DNA of 45,915 nucleotides from Mesorhizobium metallidurans STM 2683 (lineage in GTDB: Bacteria > Pseudomonadota > Alphaproteobacteria > Rhizobiales > Rhizobiaceae), in assembly GCF_000350085.1 (NCBI RefSeq), contig NZ_CAUM01000036.1, forward strand, positions 1 through 45,915. The letters run 5' to 3'. The notes beneath the pieces are model-generated. The model saw only the letters and a list, made by a program, of their open reading frames with translations. It had not been told where the DNA came from and did not search any database. The first letter of the stretch is position 1. Each line of letters starts with the position of its first letter. Below, in pieces: positions 17,310 through 25,273 of the stretch. The translations under genes were made by a program, and so were the position numbers.

Positions 17310-17993
17310 TTAAGGAACCAGCTTGTAGCCGCCGCTTTCTGTCACAAGAATTTCCGCATTGGAAGGATCGCGCTCGATCTTCTGGCGCAGCCGGTAGACA
17401 TGGGTTTCCAACGTGTGCGTGGTGACGCCGGAATTATAGCCCCAGACTTCCTCGAGCAGCACGTCGCGCGTCACCACCTTCTGGTCGGCGCGGTAGAGAT
17501 ATTTGATGATCGAGGCTTCCTTCTCGGTCAGCCGCACCTTGGTGCCGCGCTGGTCGATCAGAAGCTTCTGGCTGGGCTTGAAGGTGTAGGGACCGACCGA
17601 AAAGGTCGCGTCCTCGCTCTGCTCGTGCTGGCGAAGCTGGGCGCGGACGCGAGCCAGAAGCACGGCGAAGCGGAACGGCTTCGTCACATAGTCGTTGGCG
17701 CCGGCTTCGAGACCGAGAATCGTGTCGGAATCGGTGTCGTGTCCGGTCAGCATGATGATCGGCGCCTTGTAGCCGCCCTTGCGCAGTATCTTCACCGCCT
17801 CCCGGCCATCCATGTCGGGCAGGCCGACATCCATGATGAGCAGATCGATGAGGCCGCCGCGCGCCGCGGCGACGCCTTTGGCGGCGGTTGCTTCCTGCAG
17901 GACATCGAATTCCTCGTAGAGAGACAATTGCTCGACGAGCGTGCCGCGCAGGTCGTCATCATCGTCAACGATCAGAATGGTGCGTGAGGTCAT
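17310..17993 (-). CDS. cenR: OmpR-family response regulator, CenR/OtpR type
   Basis: A 227-residue two-component response regulator. The receiver domain has the acidic pocket VDDDDD, the phospho-acceptor Asp55 in LLIMDVGLPDMDG, the switch Thr in LTGHD and Lys in VTKPF. The C-terminal winged helix (about residues 130-227) shows LTEKEASIIKYLYR and the recognition region THTLETHVYRLRQKIE. The sequence and the neighbouring cNMP gene recall Brucella OtpR/CenR, a regulator of envelope integrity; the name is inferred. No sensor kinase is adjacent. It is divergent from the L,D-transpeptidase gene, a plausible target. Confidence 0.85.
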   Translation of the reverse strand: MTSRTILIVDDDDDLRGTLVEQLSLYEEFDVLQEATAAKGVAAARGGLIDLLIMDVGLPDMDGREAVKILRKGGYKAPIIMLTGHDTDSDTILGLEAGANDYVTKPFRFAVLLARVRAQLRQHEQSEDATFSVGPYTFKPSQKLLIDQRGTKVRLTEKEASIIKYLYRADQKVVTRDVLLEEVWGYNSGVTTHTLETHVYRLRQKIERDPSNAEILVTESGGYKLVP

Positions 17994-18077
17994 GGATCAA
18001 TCCGTTGTTTTGAAAAGAAAATTCAGTTGACCGCCCCCCGTTTATGCTGAACCTGACCGGCACAACAGCCGATCACA

Positions 18078-18674
18078 GTGATTTGTTCCGTGACACGATC
18101 ATACAAGAAAAAACGGCAGCGCAATGCAGCCGGCGCATTTTTGCCAAAAGGGCTTCGCGTGCTCACCGTGCGCGCCAGGCCCGGCAATGCCAGCCAGGGG
18201 TTCCTGCAGGCCGGCGGACTGGTGTTTTTCTGCGCGCTGGGACGCGGCGGCATCTCGGCCGGCAAGCGCGAGGGCGACGGCGCCACGCCGCTTGGCTCGA
18301 TGCGGATATTGTCAGGTTATTTTCGCGGGGATCGTTTTTCCGGGGCCCGCAAAACCCGGCTGGCGATGGCGCCGATCGGGCCCGACCTCGGCTGGTGCGA
18401 AGTGCCCGACGACCGCAACTACAACCGCCCGGTGAAGATACCTTATGGCGCCAGCCATGAGCGGATGCGGCGCGCCGACCGGCTCTATGACGCCTGCCTG
18501 GTGCTCGACTGGAACATCGCGTCGCGCCGACGCGGGCGCGGCAGCGCCATCTTCTTCCATCTGGCGCGCCCCGATTTTACGCCGACGCAAGGCTGCGTGG
18601 CGGTGACGGCACGCACGATGGCGCGGCTGTTGCCGTTGCTGTCGGATCGGACGGTGGTGAAGGTGGTAAGGTAG
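18078..18674 (+). CDS. L,D-transpeptidase family (YkuD) protein
   Basis: A 198-residue protein of the YkuD family, whose members cross-link peptidoglycan or attach proteins to it through a catalytic cysteine. The C-terminal active-site segment is IFFHLARPDFTPTQGCVAV, with the conserved His and the nucleophilic Cys of the xxGC motif. Upstream, KREGDGATPLGSM matches the start of the fold. No signal peptide is apparent, although GTG starts at 18078 or 18090 are both possible and neither has a strong ribosome-binding site. It is divergent from cenR with an 84-base shared leader. Confidence 0.82.
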   Translation: MICSVTRSYKKKRQRNAAGAFLPKGLRVLTVRARPGNASQGFLQAGGLVFFCALGRGGISAGKREGDGATPLGSMRILSGYFRGDRFSGARKTRLAMAPIGPDLGWCEVPDDRNYNRPVKIPYGASHERMRRADRLYDACLVLDWNIASRRRGRGSAIFFHLARPDFTPTQGCVAVTARTMARLLPLLSDRTVVKVVR

Positions 18675-18681
18675 GGAAATA

Positions 18682-18721
18682 GGGCAGTAGGGCAGTAGGG
18701 CAGTAGGGCAGTAGGGCAGTA
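18682..18721. repeat. Tandem octamer array, 5 x GGGCAGTA
   Basis: Five perfect copies of an 8-bp unit follow one another from 18682 to 18721, just after the L,D-transpeptidase gene. Degenerate copies precede it (GTAGGGAAATA). The unit is a rotation of AGGGCAGT, the octamer I recall from the Brucella HOOF-Print VNTR loci. The region is non-coding. Confidence 0.95.
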
Positions 18722-18768
18722 GGGGGTGTGATCAGCAAGACGCGCGGCACGCGCCGCTTAGCCTTCCC

Positions 18769-18800
18769 TACTCCCGTACTGCCATACTGCCTTACTCCCC
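18769..18800. repeat. Inverted degenerate octamer array, 4 x TACTnCCn
   Basis: TACTCCCG, TACTGCCA, TACTGCCT and TACTCCCC follow in a row. They are the reverse complement of the GGGCAGTA type with changes at two positions. The array runs into the stop codon of the DUF1127 gene. Together with the forward array and a small central GC hairpin (GCGGC-ACGC-GCCGC), it forms a palindrome of about 120 bases. Confidence 0.85.
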
Positions 18801-19054
18801 TAGCGCCGCCGCTTCTGCCAGCCAATGTCGAGCAGGCCGAGCCGGCCTAGCTCCCTGTCCATGGCGCGGGTGACATCCTCGCGTTCGGCGCCGATGTCGC
18901 GCAGCTGGCGATCCGAGAGGTCCTCGACATCTTCATGCGGGAGACTGGGCTCATGCGGGAGTTTGAGCGCGATCTTCGCGTGGCGGAACCACTCAATTGC
19001 CGCGCGCAGCCAGGTTGGCCCTACGGCCGGAGACTTCAAAACGATGTGTGACAT
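18800..19054 (-). CDS. DUF1127-like small protein
   Basis: An 84-residue protein whose middle section EDLSDRQLRDIGAEREDV matches the C-terminal half of DUF1127 (YjiS-like) domains. These are small Arg-rich proteins found in many copies in rhizobia; in some alphaproteobacteria they affect RNA turnover and phosphate or carbon metabolism. The C-terminal tail WQKRRR is basic. It is divergent from the LysR regulator, a common arrangement for a target gene, so control by that LysR protein is possible. Its stop codon abuts the octamer array. Confidence 0.75.
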   Translation of the reverse strand: MSHIVLKSPAVGPTWLRAAIEWFRHAKIALKLPHEPSLPHEDVEDLSDRQLRDIGAEREDVTRAMDRELGRLGLLDIGWQKRRR

Positions 19055-19218
19055 GACGTGCTCCGTTCCATCTGGACATCAAATCCGGTTTGATAGTTTC
19101 TCGATGGGCACATCATGCCGTATTGAAATTTAAGAGGGAAACGAGTAGTTTTTTCCAGATCATCAAGTTTTATTTGTGGATCAAGAGCGATGATCCTGAC
19201 AAAAATCGTCCCGCGCTG

Positions 19219-20169
19219 ATGGCCCGCCTGCTGCCGGGAACCCGTGCCCTGAGGACGCTGGAAGCGGCGGCCCGGCACCTCAATTTCACCCGTGCCGCCG
19301 ACGAGCTCGGCCTGACGCCGGCGGCGGTCAGCCACCAGATCAAGGAAATCGAGGATCAGCTCGGCATCGTGCTGTTCACGCGCACCAGCCGTAGCATAAG
19401 GCTGACCGAGGCGGGAGCGGTGCTGTTCGAGGCCTCGGCCGACGCGCTCGACCTGCTTGGCCGGGCGGTTTCACGCGCGCACAAGATGACGCGCGGCACG
19501 GCTTTGCTGAAGATTACGCTCGACGCCCAGTTCGCGACAAAATGGCTGATGCGGCGCGTCGACGATTTTCGCAAGCACCAGCCTGAGATCGACCTGCGCT
19601 TCGACATCACCTATGAAGTGCGCGATTTCGAGCGCGACGACGTCGATGTCGGTATCCGCTTCGGCACCGGGAAATATCAGGGGCTTTGCAGCCATCGCCT
19701 GTTCGACAATGTCATCATTCCCGTGTGCAGTCCGGCGCTGCTGCGGGCGGGACCGCCGCTGAAGGAGCCGCGCGACCTGTTCCATCATACGCTCGCCCAT
19801 ATCGCGTGGTCGCGCCAGGGTGTGACCTGGCCGAACTGGCGCATGTGGATGGCGGCGGCCGGCGTCGACGATTTCGATGACAGCCGGACCATCGTCTTCG
19901 GCAGTTCATCGGATGCGGTGCAGGCCGCGCTCGACGGCAATGCAGTGGCGCTCGCCGAATTCGCCATGGTGGCGAACGATCTTTCCGAAGGCCGTCTGGT
20001 GCGGCCATTCGCGCTGGGCATCAAGGTTGCGCCTGACTTCGCCTATCACCTGGTCTATCCGCAGGGCTCTGCTGATGACGCCAGGATCGTAGCGTTCAGG
20101 GACTGGCTCCTCAACGAAGTCCACAAGCCGCAGCCAGACCCGACACGCCAAAGTTGGGACGAGCTTTAG
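19219..20169 (+). CDS. LysR-family transcriptional regulator, GcvA-like
   Basis: A 316-residue LysR regulator. The N-terminal winged helix reads LRTLEAAARHLNFTRAADELGLTPAAVSHQIKEIEDQLG (residues about 10-50, split here only for description), typical of the GcvA branch. The substrate-binding domain follows with DVDVGIRFGTGKY and SSSDAVQAALDGNAVALAE. The ATG at 19219 is preferred although the frame is open back to 19090, because the family N-terminus MARLLPGTRALRTLE begins here. No ligand can be named. It is divergent from the DUF1127 gene across 164 bases and converges on the DUF1761 gene. Confidence 0.92.
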   Translation: MARLLPGTRALRTLEAAARHLNFTRAADELGLTPAAVSHQIKEIEDQLGIVLFTRTSRSIRLTEAGAVLFEASADALDLLGRAVSRAHKMTRGTALLKITLDAQFATKWLMRRVDDFRKHQPEIDLRFDITYEVRDFERDDVDVGIRFGTGKYQGLCSHRLFDNVIIPVCSPALLRAGPPLKEPRDLFHHTLAHIAWSRQGVTWPNWRMWMAAAGVDDFDDSRTIVFGSSSDAVQAALDGNAVALAEFAMVANDLSEGRLVRPFALGIKVAPDFAYHLVYPQGSADDARIVAFRDWLLNEVHKPQPDPTRQSWDEL

Positions 20170-20195
20170 GGTCGCCCCATTTCGAGGGGCAACGC

Positions 20196-20618
20196 TCAGC
20201 CAGCGACTTCCGCCATGCCGAACCAGCCGATCACCGCGCCGATGAGCAGCAGCACGCCAAGCCAGTGACCGGTATCGATCAGGGTGAGATCCCAGCCGAA
20301 GCCTTCGTAACGATGGTTGACGGAAAGCGTCGTGGCGACGAAACCAAGCCACAGCACGAAACCGAAGACCAGCCCGGCGACCAGGCTCGGTTCGCCGCCG
20401 GTCATCGCGCCGACGATCAGGGCGGTGACAAATGCCATCAGCAGTTCCGCGATGAAGGAGATGACGAAGGGCAGCGGCGATTTCTTCATCGTCGCCGGAT
20501 CAAGCTTGGCGGCCTTCAGCCACGGCTTGCTCAAACCCATGTACCAGATCGCGCCGAACAGCCACGCCACCACGGCGGCGACGACCACCGCCAGCCAGTT
20601 CACTGCTGAAAAATCCAT
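20196..20618 (-). CDS. DUF1761 membrane protein
   Basis: A 140-residue inner-membrane protein with four predicted membrane segments (about residues 5-27, 48-70, 76-98 and 116-136). The N-terminal VNWLAVVVAAVVAWLFGAIWYMGLSKPW and a later DTGHWLGVLLLIGAVIGWF match DUF1761, a family of unknown function. It starts right beside a palindromic repeat (20632) and converges on the LysR gene. The role is unknown. Confidence 0.85.
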   Translation of the reverse strand: MDFSAVNWLAVVVAAVVAWLFGAIWYMGLSKPWLKAAKLDPATMKKSPLPFVISFIAELLMAFVTALIVGAMTGGEPSLVAGLVFGFVLWLGFVATTLSVNHRYEGFGWDLTLIDTGHWLGVLLLIGAVIGWFGMAEVAG

Positions 20619-20631
20619 GAGTTTCCCCTCC

Positions 20632-20673
20632 CATGTCGCCCAAAAGTGCGCAGCGGTTTTGGGACAACGACAT
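20632..20673. repeat. Palindromic intergenic repeat, copy 1
   Basis: CATGTCG-CCCAAAA at the left and GTTTTGGG-ACAA-CGACAT at the right form an imperfect inverted repeat around the GTGCGCAGCG core. A second copy of the same family lies at 32540-32589 (CATGTTGCCTGAAAAGTGAG at its left end), so this is a dispersed element, not a local terminator. Confidence 0.85.
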
Positions 20674-20716
20674 TCTCAAAATCGATGCGCGATGGAACGC
20701 CTGTTCGGCGCTGCCG

Positions 20717-21373
20717 TCAAGCAAGGCGCCAGACGGTGGTGCGCTTGACCTCGGCGTCCTCCAATGCCCGCGTCACCGCCACCTCGTAGACGGCAAGCGG
20801 CTCCAGCCCCGTCTTCGGCAAATAGGCGCGGCCGGGATCGCCGACGAGGATCTCGGCGCCGCGCGCTCTCAGCATCGCGAACCACGGTATCAGACGGTCG
20901 GCGAAAGGCCTGTCGTAAAAGACGTCGCCGGCCAGAACCACGTCCCAGCCGTCATCGGCGCCGATGCAGTCCGTGCCGAGGAACTTTATCCCGATGCCAT
21001 TGGCCTCGGCATTGAGGCGGATCGCGGTCGCGCAGAACGGGTCGATGTCGGCGGCGATCGCCTCCGCCGCACCGGCCTTAACTGCGGCTATGCCGACAAG
21101 GCCGGAGCCGGAAGCGAAGTCGAGCACGCGCTTGCCGCGCACCGTATCGGGATTGTCGAGGACATGGCGGGCAAGTCCCTGGCCGCCGGCCCAGGCAAAG
21201 GCCCAGAAGGGCGGCGGCAGGCCGATTTCGGTCAGCTCATCCTCGGTGCGCAGCCAAAGATCATGCGCCTCGTCGGCCAGATGCAGGACAATCTCCGGCA
21301 CATGCGGCGGCGCCATCAACGCCGTGTTGTCGAGGATGAACTTTTTCGCGCTGTCTGGCGTCAGCGCCGTCAC
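20717..21373 (-). CDS. Class I methyltransferase, ETFB-lysine methyltransferase-like
   Basis: A 218-residue SAM-dependent methyltransferase. The segment FWAFAWAGGQGLARHVLDNP and the SAM-binding GKRVLDFASGSGLVGIAAVKAG, with the acidic AADIDPF, resemble the family of mitochondrial ETFB lysine methyltransferase and its Agrobacterium homologue. The substrate here is inferred only. GTG at 21373 is chosen because it overlaps the stop of the EVE gene by 4 bp (GTGA). The open frame upstream belongs to the shadow of that gene. It is the last of five minus-strand genes beginning with tsaD. Confidence 0.82.
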   Translation of the reverse strand: MTALTPDSAKKFILDNTALMAPPHVPEIVLHLADEAHDLWLRTEDELTEIGLPPPFWAFAWAGGQGLARHVLDNPDTVRGKRVLDFASGSGLVGIAAVKAGAAEAIAADIDPFCATAIRLNAEANGIGIKFLGTDCIGADDGWDVVLAGDVFYDRPFADRLIPWFAMLRARGAEILVGDPGRAYLPKTGLEPLAVYEVAVTRALEDAEVKRTTVWRLA

Positions 21374-21795
21374 GGAGCCGGCGTCAGGCCGCCCATGCGG
21401 CAGACCTCTTTCCATTCGGCCGGGGTCACCGGCTGCACGGAAAGCCGCCCGAGCCGGACCAATGCCATTTCGGCAAGTTTGGGATTGGCCTTGACCTGTT
21501 CCAGCGTCGGCGGGTTCGGCACGTCCTTGAAGGCGCGGATGTCGACGCATTCCCAGCGCGGATCGTCAGTGGTGGTATCTGGATGGGCCAGCGCGCAGAC
21601 CTCGGCGATGCCGACGACGTTGAGCCCCTCGTTGGAGTGGTAGAAGAAGCCGAGATCGCCGATCTGCATCGCCTTCATGTTGTTGCGGGCCGCATAGTTG
21701 CGCACGCCGTCCCATTGCGTGCCGGCCTTGCCCTTCGCCTTCAGCGTCTCGAAGGAGAAGACCGAGGGCTCGGATTTGAACAGCCAGTAGTTCAT
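21370..21795 (-). CDS. EVE domain protein
   Basis: A 141-residue single-domain EVE protein (Thy28/THYN1-like), related to PUA/YTH folds that bind modified bases. Family marks are MNYWLFKSEPSVFSFETL, then QWDGVRNYAARNNMKAMQIGDLGFFYHS and a C-terminal VRLGRLSVQPVTPAEW. AGGAGGAG precedes the ATG. The frame is open upstream, but this ATG starts the domain exactly. Position in an operon with the tRNA-modification gene tsaD and a methyltransferase fits a role around modified nucleic acids or proteins, which is inference. Confidence 0.92.
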   Translation of the reverse strand: MNYWLFKSEPSVFSFETLKAKGKAGTQWDGVRNYAARNNMKAMQIGDLGFFYHSNEGLNVVGIAEVCALAHPDTTTDDPRWECVDIRAFKDVPNPPTLEQVKANPKLAEMALVRLGRLSVQPVTPAEWKEVCRMGGLTPAP

Positions 21796-21820
21796 TTTTG
21801 CTCCTCCTCGCAACCAGAGA

Positions 21821-22117
21821 TCAGTTCGCTGCCGGCGTGTTGAAGACCCAGTTCCACTGCCGGATTTCGACGCTCTCGAAAAGCCCGGCCTTGGCATAGG
21901 GATCGGCAGCCGACAGCGCTTCCGCCGCGGCCAGATCTGGCGCCTCGACCACGACGAGACTGCCATTCGGCTTGCCGTCGGCGTCGAGGAACGGACCGGC
22001 AAAGGCCAGTTTCTTCTCACCGTTCAGCCCTTCCAGGAAGGCAACATGCTCGGGCCGTGCATCGAGCCGCACTTGCAGCTTTCCAGGCTTGTCCCTGCAA
22101 ATCCACGCAAACAGCAT
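21821..22117 (-). CDS. YciI family protein
   Basis: A 98-residue YciI protein with the ferredoxin-like fold. MLFAWICRDKPG is the first strand, RPEHVAFLEGL carries the conserved His, and FAGPFLDADGKPNGSLVVVEA, then DPYAKAGLFESVEIRQWNW complete the family pattern. Members have weak or uncertain enzymatic activity. It lies 26 bases after gpsA and 25 bases before the EVE gene, in the tsaD-gpsA-yciI-EVE-methyltransferase run. The ATG starts the conserved domain, while the frame is open further upstream as a shadow of gpsA. Confidence 0.9.
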   Translation of the reverse strand: MLFAWICRDKPGKLQVRLDARPEHVAFLEGLNGEKKLAFAGPFLDADGKPNGSLVVVEAPDLAAAEALSAADPYAKAGLFESVEIRQWNWVFNTPAAN

Positions 22118-22143
22118 TTTTTTCAGCTCCGGATTGTTCGAGA

Positions 22144-23169
22144 TTATATGTCGGTTTCGATCTTCAGCGGTCGCGTCATTAGCGCCGTCACAGCCTGGCT
22201 TATGGTGATGGCGCCGTCCAGTATGGCTGATACAGCTGTGATGATCGGCGCGTCGATGCCACGCTCGATGGCGATACGGGCGGCGATTGCCGCCGTCGGC
22301 ACGCCTTCGGCCAATGGCAGGCCGGCTAGCGGCTTGCCCTGCCCGAGCGCCAGCCCGTAGGCGAAGTTGCGCGACTGCGTGGACGAGCAGGTGAGCAAAA
22401 GGTCGCCGAGGCCGGAAAGCCCCATCAGCGTTTCCGGTTTCGCTCCAAAGGCGGCGCCAATACGGCGCAATTCGACGAAGCCGCGCGTCACCATGGCCGC
22501 CTGGGCGCTGGCGCCGAGCCCGGCGCCGGTGACAGCACCCGCGGCAATAGCAAAGACGTTCTTCAGCGCGCCGCCGATCTCGACGCCGATCAGGTCGTCG
22601 CTCGAATAGCAGCGCAGGTTTTCCGCCGAAAAGCGGGCGGCAAGGTCCGCGGCCAGATCCGCGTCGCGGGCAGCGACGACCACGGCCGTCGGCAGGCCTC
22701 TGGCGACGTCGGTAGCGAAGCTTGGGCCGGACAGGGCGGCGACCGGATTGCCGGGCAGGATCTCCCTGGCGACGGCCGACAGCGGCGCGCCGGTGTCGCG
22801 CTCGATGCCCTTGGCGCAGAGAACCAGCGGGACGCCTTGCGGCATATGGTCTTTCGCGGTGGCCAGCATGGCGCGCAGCGATTGCGCCGGCGCCACCGCC
22901 AGCACGCAATCGGCGCCGTCGAGCGCGGCCTTGATGTCGCTCGTCGCCACGATGCCGGGCTCGATCGCAATACCCGGCAGATAGCGCGGATTTTCGCCGT
23001 GGTCGATCGCCGCGACGGTCTGCGGGTCGCGCGCATAGAGGCGGACGAAATGGCCGGCACGCAGCATGGCCAGCGCCAGCGCCGTGCCCCAGGCGCCGCC
23101 GCCAAGCACGGCGACGCGCCAGCCGCTTGGCGCCCCATCCTCGCCGCCGGTCATGCCCCCCTTGGTCAT
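22144..23169 (-). CDS. gpsA: Glycerol-3-phosphate dehydrogenase [NAD(P)+] GpsA
   Basis: A 341-residue cytoplasmic dehydrogenase that reduces dihydroxyacetone phosphate to glycerol-3-phosphate for phospholipid synthesis. The dinucleotide-binding [14 protein letters not shown] (about residues 19-32), the KGIE block, [17 protein letters not shown] and the catalytic-lysine region [15 protein letters not shown] are present, with [14 protein letters not shown] in the C-terminal domain. Its ATG overlaps the tsaD stop by 4 bp (ATGA), so translation is coupled. A second ATG five codons on (MTGGEDG) is an alternative start. Confidence 0.96.
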   Translation of the reverse strand: MTKGGMTGGEDGAPSGWRVAVLGGGAWGTALALAMLRAGHFVRLYARDPQTVAAIDHGENPRYLPGIAIEPGIVATSDIKAALDGADCVLAVAPAQSLRAMLATAKDHMPQGVPLVLCAKGIERDTGAPLSAVAREILPGNPVAALSGPSFATDVARGLPTAVVVAARDADLAADLAARFSAENLRCYSSDDLIGVEIGGALKNVFAIAAGAVTGAGLGASAQAAMVTRGFVELRRIGAAFGAKPETLMGLSGLGDLLLTCSSTQSRNFAYGLALGQGKPLAGLPLAEGVPTAAIAARIAIERGIDAPIITAVSAILDGAITISQAVTALMTRPLKIETDI

Positions 23170-24254
23170 GCTTTGGCTCCACGCCGGCCCGAACCGACCA
23201 TCGGGGCGGAGACGCTGTCCAGCGGCCAGCGCGAACGCGGCACGAAATCGGCGGCGTTTTCTTGCGCGATGCCGGCGCGCAGCCTTTCAATGCCGGCCCA
23301 GGCGATCATCGCGGCGTTGTCGGTGCAGAGTTTCAGCGGCGGCGCGACGAAGGCAAAGCCGGCCTCGGCGCACAGGGCTTCCAGTGTCGCCTTGATCGTG
23401 CGGTTGGCGGCGACGCCGCCGGCAACGACCAGCGCCGGCCCGGCCTTGCCCGGAAACTCCAGACGGAACCGGGTCAGCGTCCGCGAAACACGATCGCCCA
23501 GCGCATCGGCCACCGCCGCCTGGAACGAGGCGCAGATGTCGGCGACGTCCTGGTCGCTCAACGGGGCAATCGCCGTCGCTGCCTGGCGCACGGCGGTCTT
23601 CAGCCCGGAAAAGGAGAAATCGGGCTGCGCCGAGCCCTTCATCGGGCGCGGAAAAGCGAAACGCGTGGCATAGCCACTTGCTGCCGCCTTCTCGACATTC
23701 GGTCCGCCGGGATAGGGCAGGCCGAGCATCTTGGCCGTCTTGTCGAAAGCCTCGCCCAGCGCATCGTCGATGGTGGTTGCCCAGCGCTGATAATCGCCGA
23801 CGCCACGCACGGCGACGATCTGCGTGTGACCGCCCGACACCAGCAGCAAGAGATAGGGGAAGTCGAGCCCGTCGGTCAGCCTGGCGGTCAGCGCGTGGCC
23901 TTCGAGGTGGTTGATGGCGATCAGCGGCTTGTGTGCCGCCGCGGCAATCGCCTTGGCCGTCATCAATCCGACGATCAGCCCGCCGACGAGGCCGGGACCG
24001 GCGGTCGCGGCGATGGCATCGATGTCGGCGAGTTTTGCGCCCGAATCGGCAAGGGCTGCTTCAATAATCCCGTCCAGCGCCTCGACATGGGCGCGCGCCG
24101 CGATCTCCGGCACGACGCCGCCGAAAGCGGCATGTTCCTCGATCTGGCTGAGCACGATATTGGACAGGATTTCGGGCGCAGACGTGCCGTCGAGCGCCAC
24201 CACGCTGGCAGCGGTTTCGTCGCAACTCGTCTCAATGCCCAGAACGCGGATCAA
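23166..24254 (-). CDS. tsaD: tRNA N6-adenosine threonylcarbamoyltransferase TsaD
   Basis: A 362-residue subunit of the enzyme that makes t6A at position 37 of ANN-decoding tRNAs. The N-terminus [17 protein letters not shown], the metal-binding histidines in [14 protein letters not shown] and INHLEGH, the SGGHTQIV loop and the C-terminal [12 protein letters not shown] are all conserved. It is the first gene of a five-gene minus-strand run and is divergent from hemC with a 91-base shared leader. The C-terminal tail after residue about 345 is Ser/Arg-rich and less conserved. Confidence 0.96.
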   Translation of the reverse strand: MIRVLGIETSCDETAASVVALDGTSAPEILSNIVLSQIEEHAAFGGVVPEIAARAHVEALDGIIEAALADSGAKLADIDAIAATAGPGLVGGLIVGLMTAKAIAAAAHKPLIAINHLEGHALTARLTDGLDFPYLLLLVSGGHTQIVAVRGVGDYQRWATTIDDALGEAFDKTAKMLGLPYPGGPNVEKAAASGYATRFAFPRPMKGSAQPDFSFSGLKTAVRQAATAIAPLSDQDVADICASFQAAVADALGDRVSRTLTRFRLEFPGKAGPALVVAGGVAANRTIKATLEALCAEAGFAFVAPPLKLCTDNAAMIAWAGIERLRAGIAQENAADFVPRSRWPLDSVSAPMVGSGRRGAKA

Positions 24255-24345
24255 TTCGTCGCTGTCCCTAGAGATTGTATAGCCCAGCGTTCCCCGGTAG
24301 GAGAAAGCCCGACAACCTGCCGGGGGTTATCACGGACCGCGCGCC

Positions 24346-25272
24346 ATGCAAACAACCTTGAAAATCGGAACACGCGGCAGCCCGCTGGCGCTGGCGCAGG
24401 CGCATGAAACGCAGGCGCGGCTGATGGCGGCGCATGGCCTGCCGGAGGACGCGTTCGAAGTGGTCGTCATCTCGACCAGCGGCGACCGCATTCAGGACCG
24501 GCCATTGTCGGAAGCCGGCGGCAAGGGCCTGTTCACCAAGGAGATCGAGGAAGCGCTGCTTGAGCGGCGCATCGACATCGCCGTGCATTCGTCGAAGGAC
24601 ATGCCGACGCTGTTGCCCGACGGGCTGGAACTCAGCGCCTTCCTGCCGCGCGAGGATGCGCGCGACGCTTTCATCGGCAAGGCGGCGAAGGCGATTGTCG
24701 AACTGCCGCAAGGCGCCAAGGTCGGCTCGTCGTCACTGAGGCGCCAGGCGCTGATCCGGCGCATGCGGCCGGATCTCGACGTGGTGATGTTTCGCGGCAA
24801 TGTGCAGACGCGGCTGCGCAAGCTGGACGAAGGCGTCGCCGACGGCACCATCCTTGCCTATGCCGGGCTGAAGCGGCTCGGGCTCGAACACGTCGTCACC
24901 GACCTGATGCCGCTCGAGACTTTTCCGCCGGCGCCCGGGCAAGGCGCGATCGGCATCGAAACCCGCATCGGCGATGGCGATGTGGAAAAGATGCTGACGG
25001 CGATCCATGATTTGGCGACCGGCCAGGCGCTGGCCTGCGAACGGGCTTTCCTGGCGGCGCTCGACGGTTCCTGCCGCACGCCGATCGCCGGCCATGCGAC
25101 GATCGCGGAGGAGACGGTCTTTTTCGCCGGATTGATCATCTCGCCGGATGGCACGGACTGGCATGAGGTCAAGACGCAAGGCCCGGCAGGGGATGCCGCG
25201 CTGATCGGCGCGGACGCCGCCCGGACCGTGCGGGCCAAGGCCGGCGAGAAATTCTTCGACGGCTGGGCCTGA
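24346..25272 (+). CDS. hemC: Porphobilinogen deaminase HemC
   Basis: A 308-residue enzyme that condenses four porphobilinogens into hydroxymethylbilane in tetrapyrrole synthesis. The N-terminus [15 protein letters not shown], the loop HSSKDMPT, and [10 protein letters not shown] with [11 protein letters not shown] that bind the growing chain are intact. The dipyrromethane-cofactor cysteine lies in [11 protein letters not shown] near residue 245. It is followed after one base by hemD, then by the Mic60-like and hemY genes in the common alphaproteobacterial order. Confidence 0.96.
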   Translation: MQTTLKIGTRGSPLALAQAHETQARLMAAHGLPEDAFEVVVISTSGDRIQDRPLSEAGGKGLFTKEIEEALLERRIDIAVHSSKDMPTLLPDGLELSAFLPREDARDAFIGKAAKAIVELPQGAKVGSSSLRRQALIRRMRPDLDVVMFRGNVQTRLRKLDEGVADGTILAYAGLKRLGLEHVVTDLMPLETFPPAPGQGAIGIETRIGDGDVEKMLTAIHDLATGQALACERAFLAALDGSCRTPIAGHATIAEETVFFAGLIISPDGTDWHEVKTQGPAGDAALIGADAARTVRAKAGEKFFDGWA

Positions 25273-25273
25273 C

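Noticed and set aside
18682..18800. Octamer repeats as a CRISPR array
   Set aside because: Units are 8 bp with no spacers; a CRISPR needs longer repeats with unique spacers and no cas genes are present.
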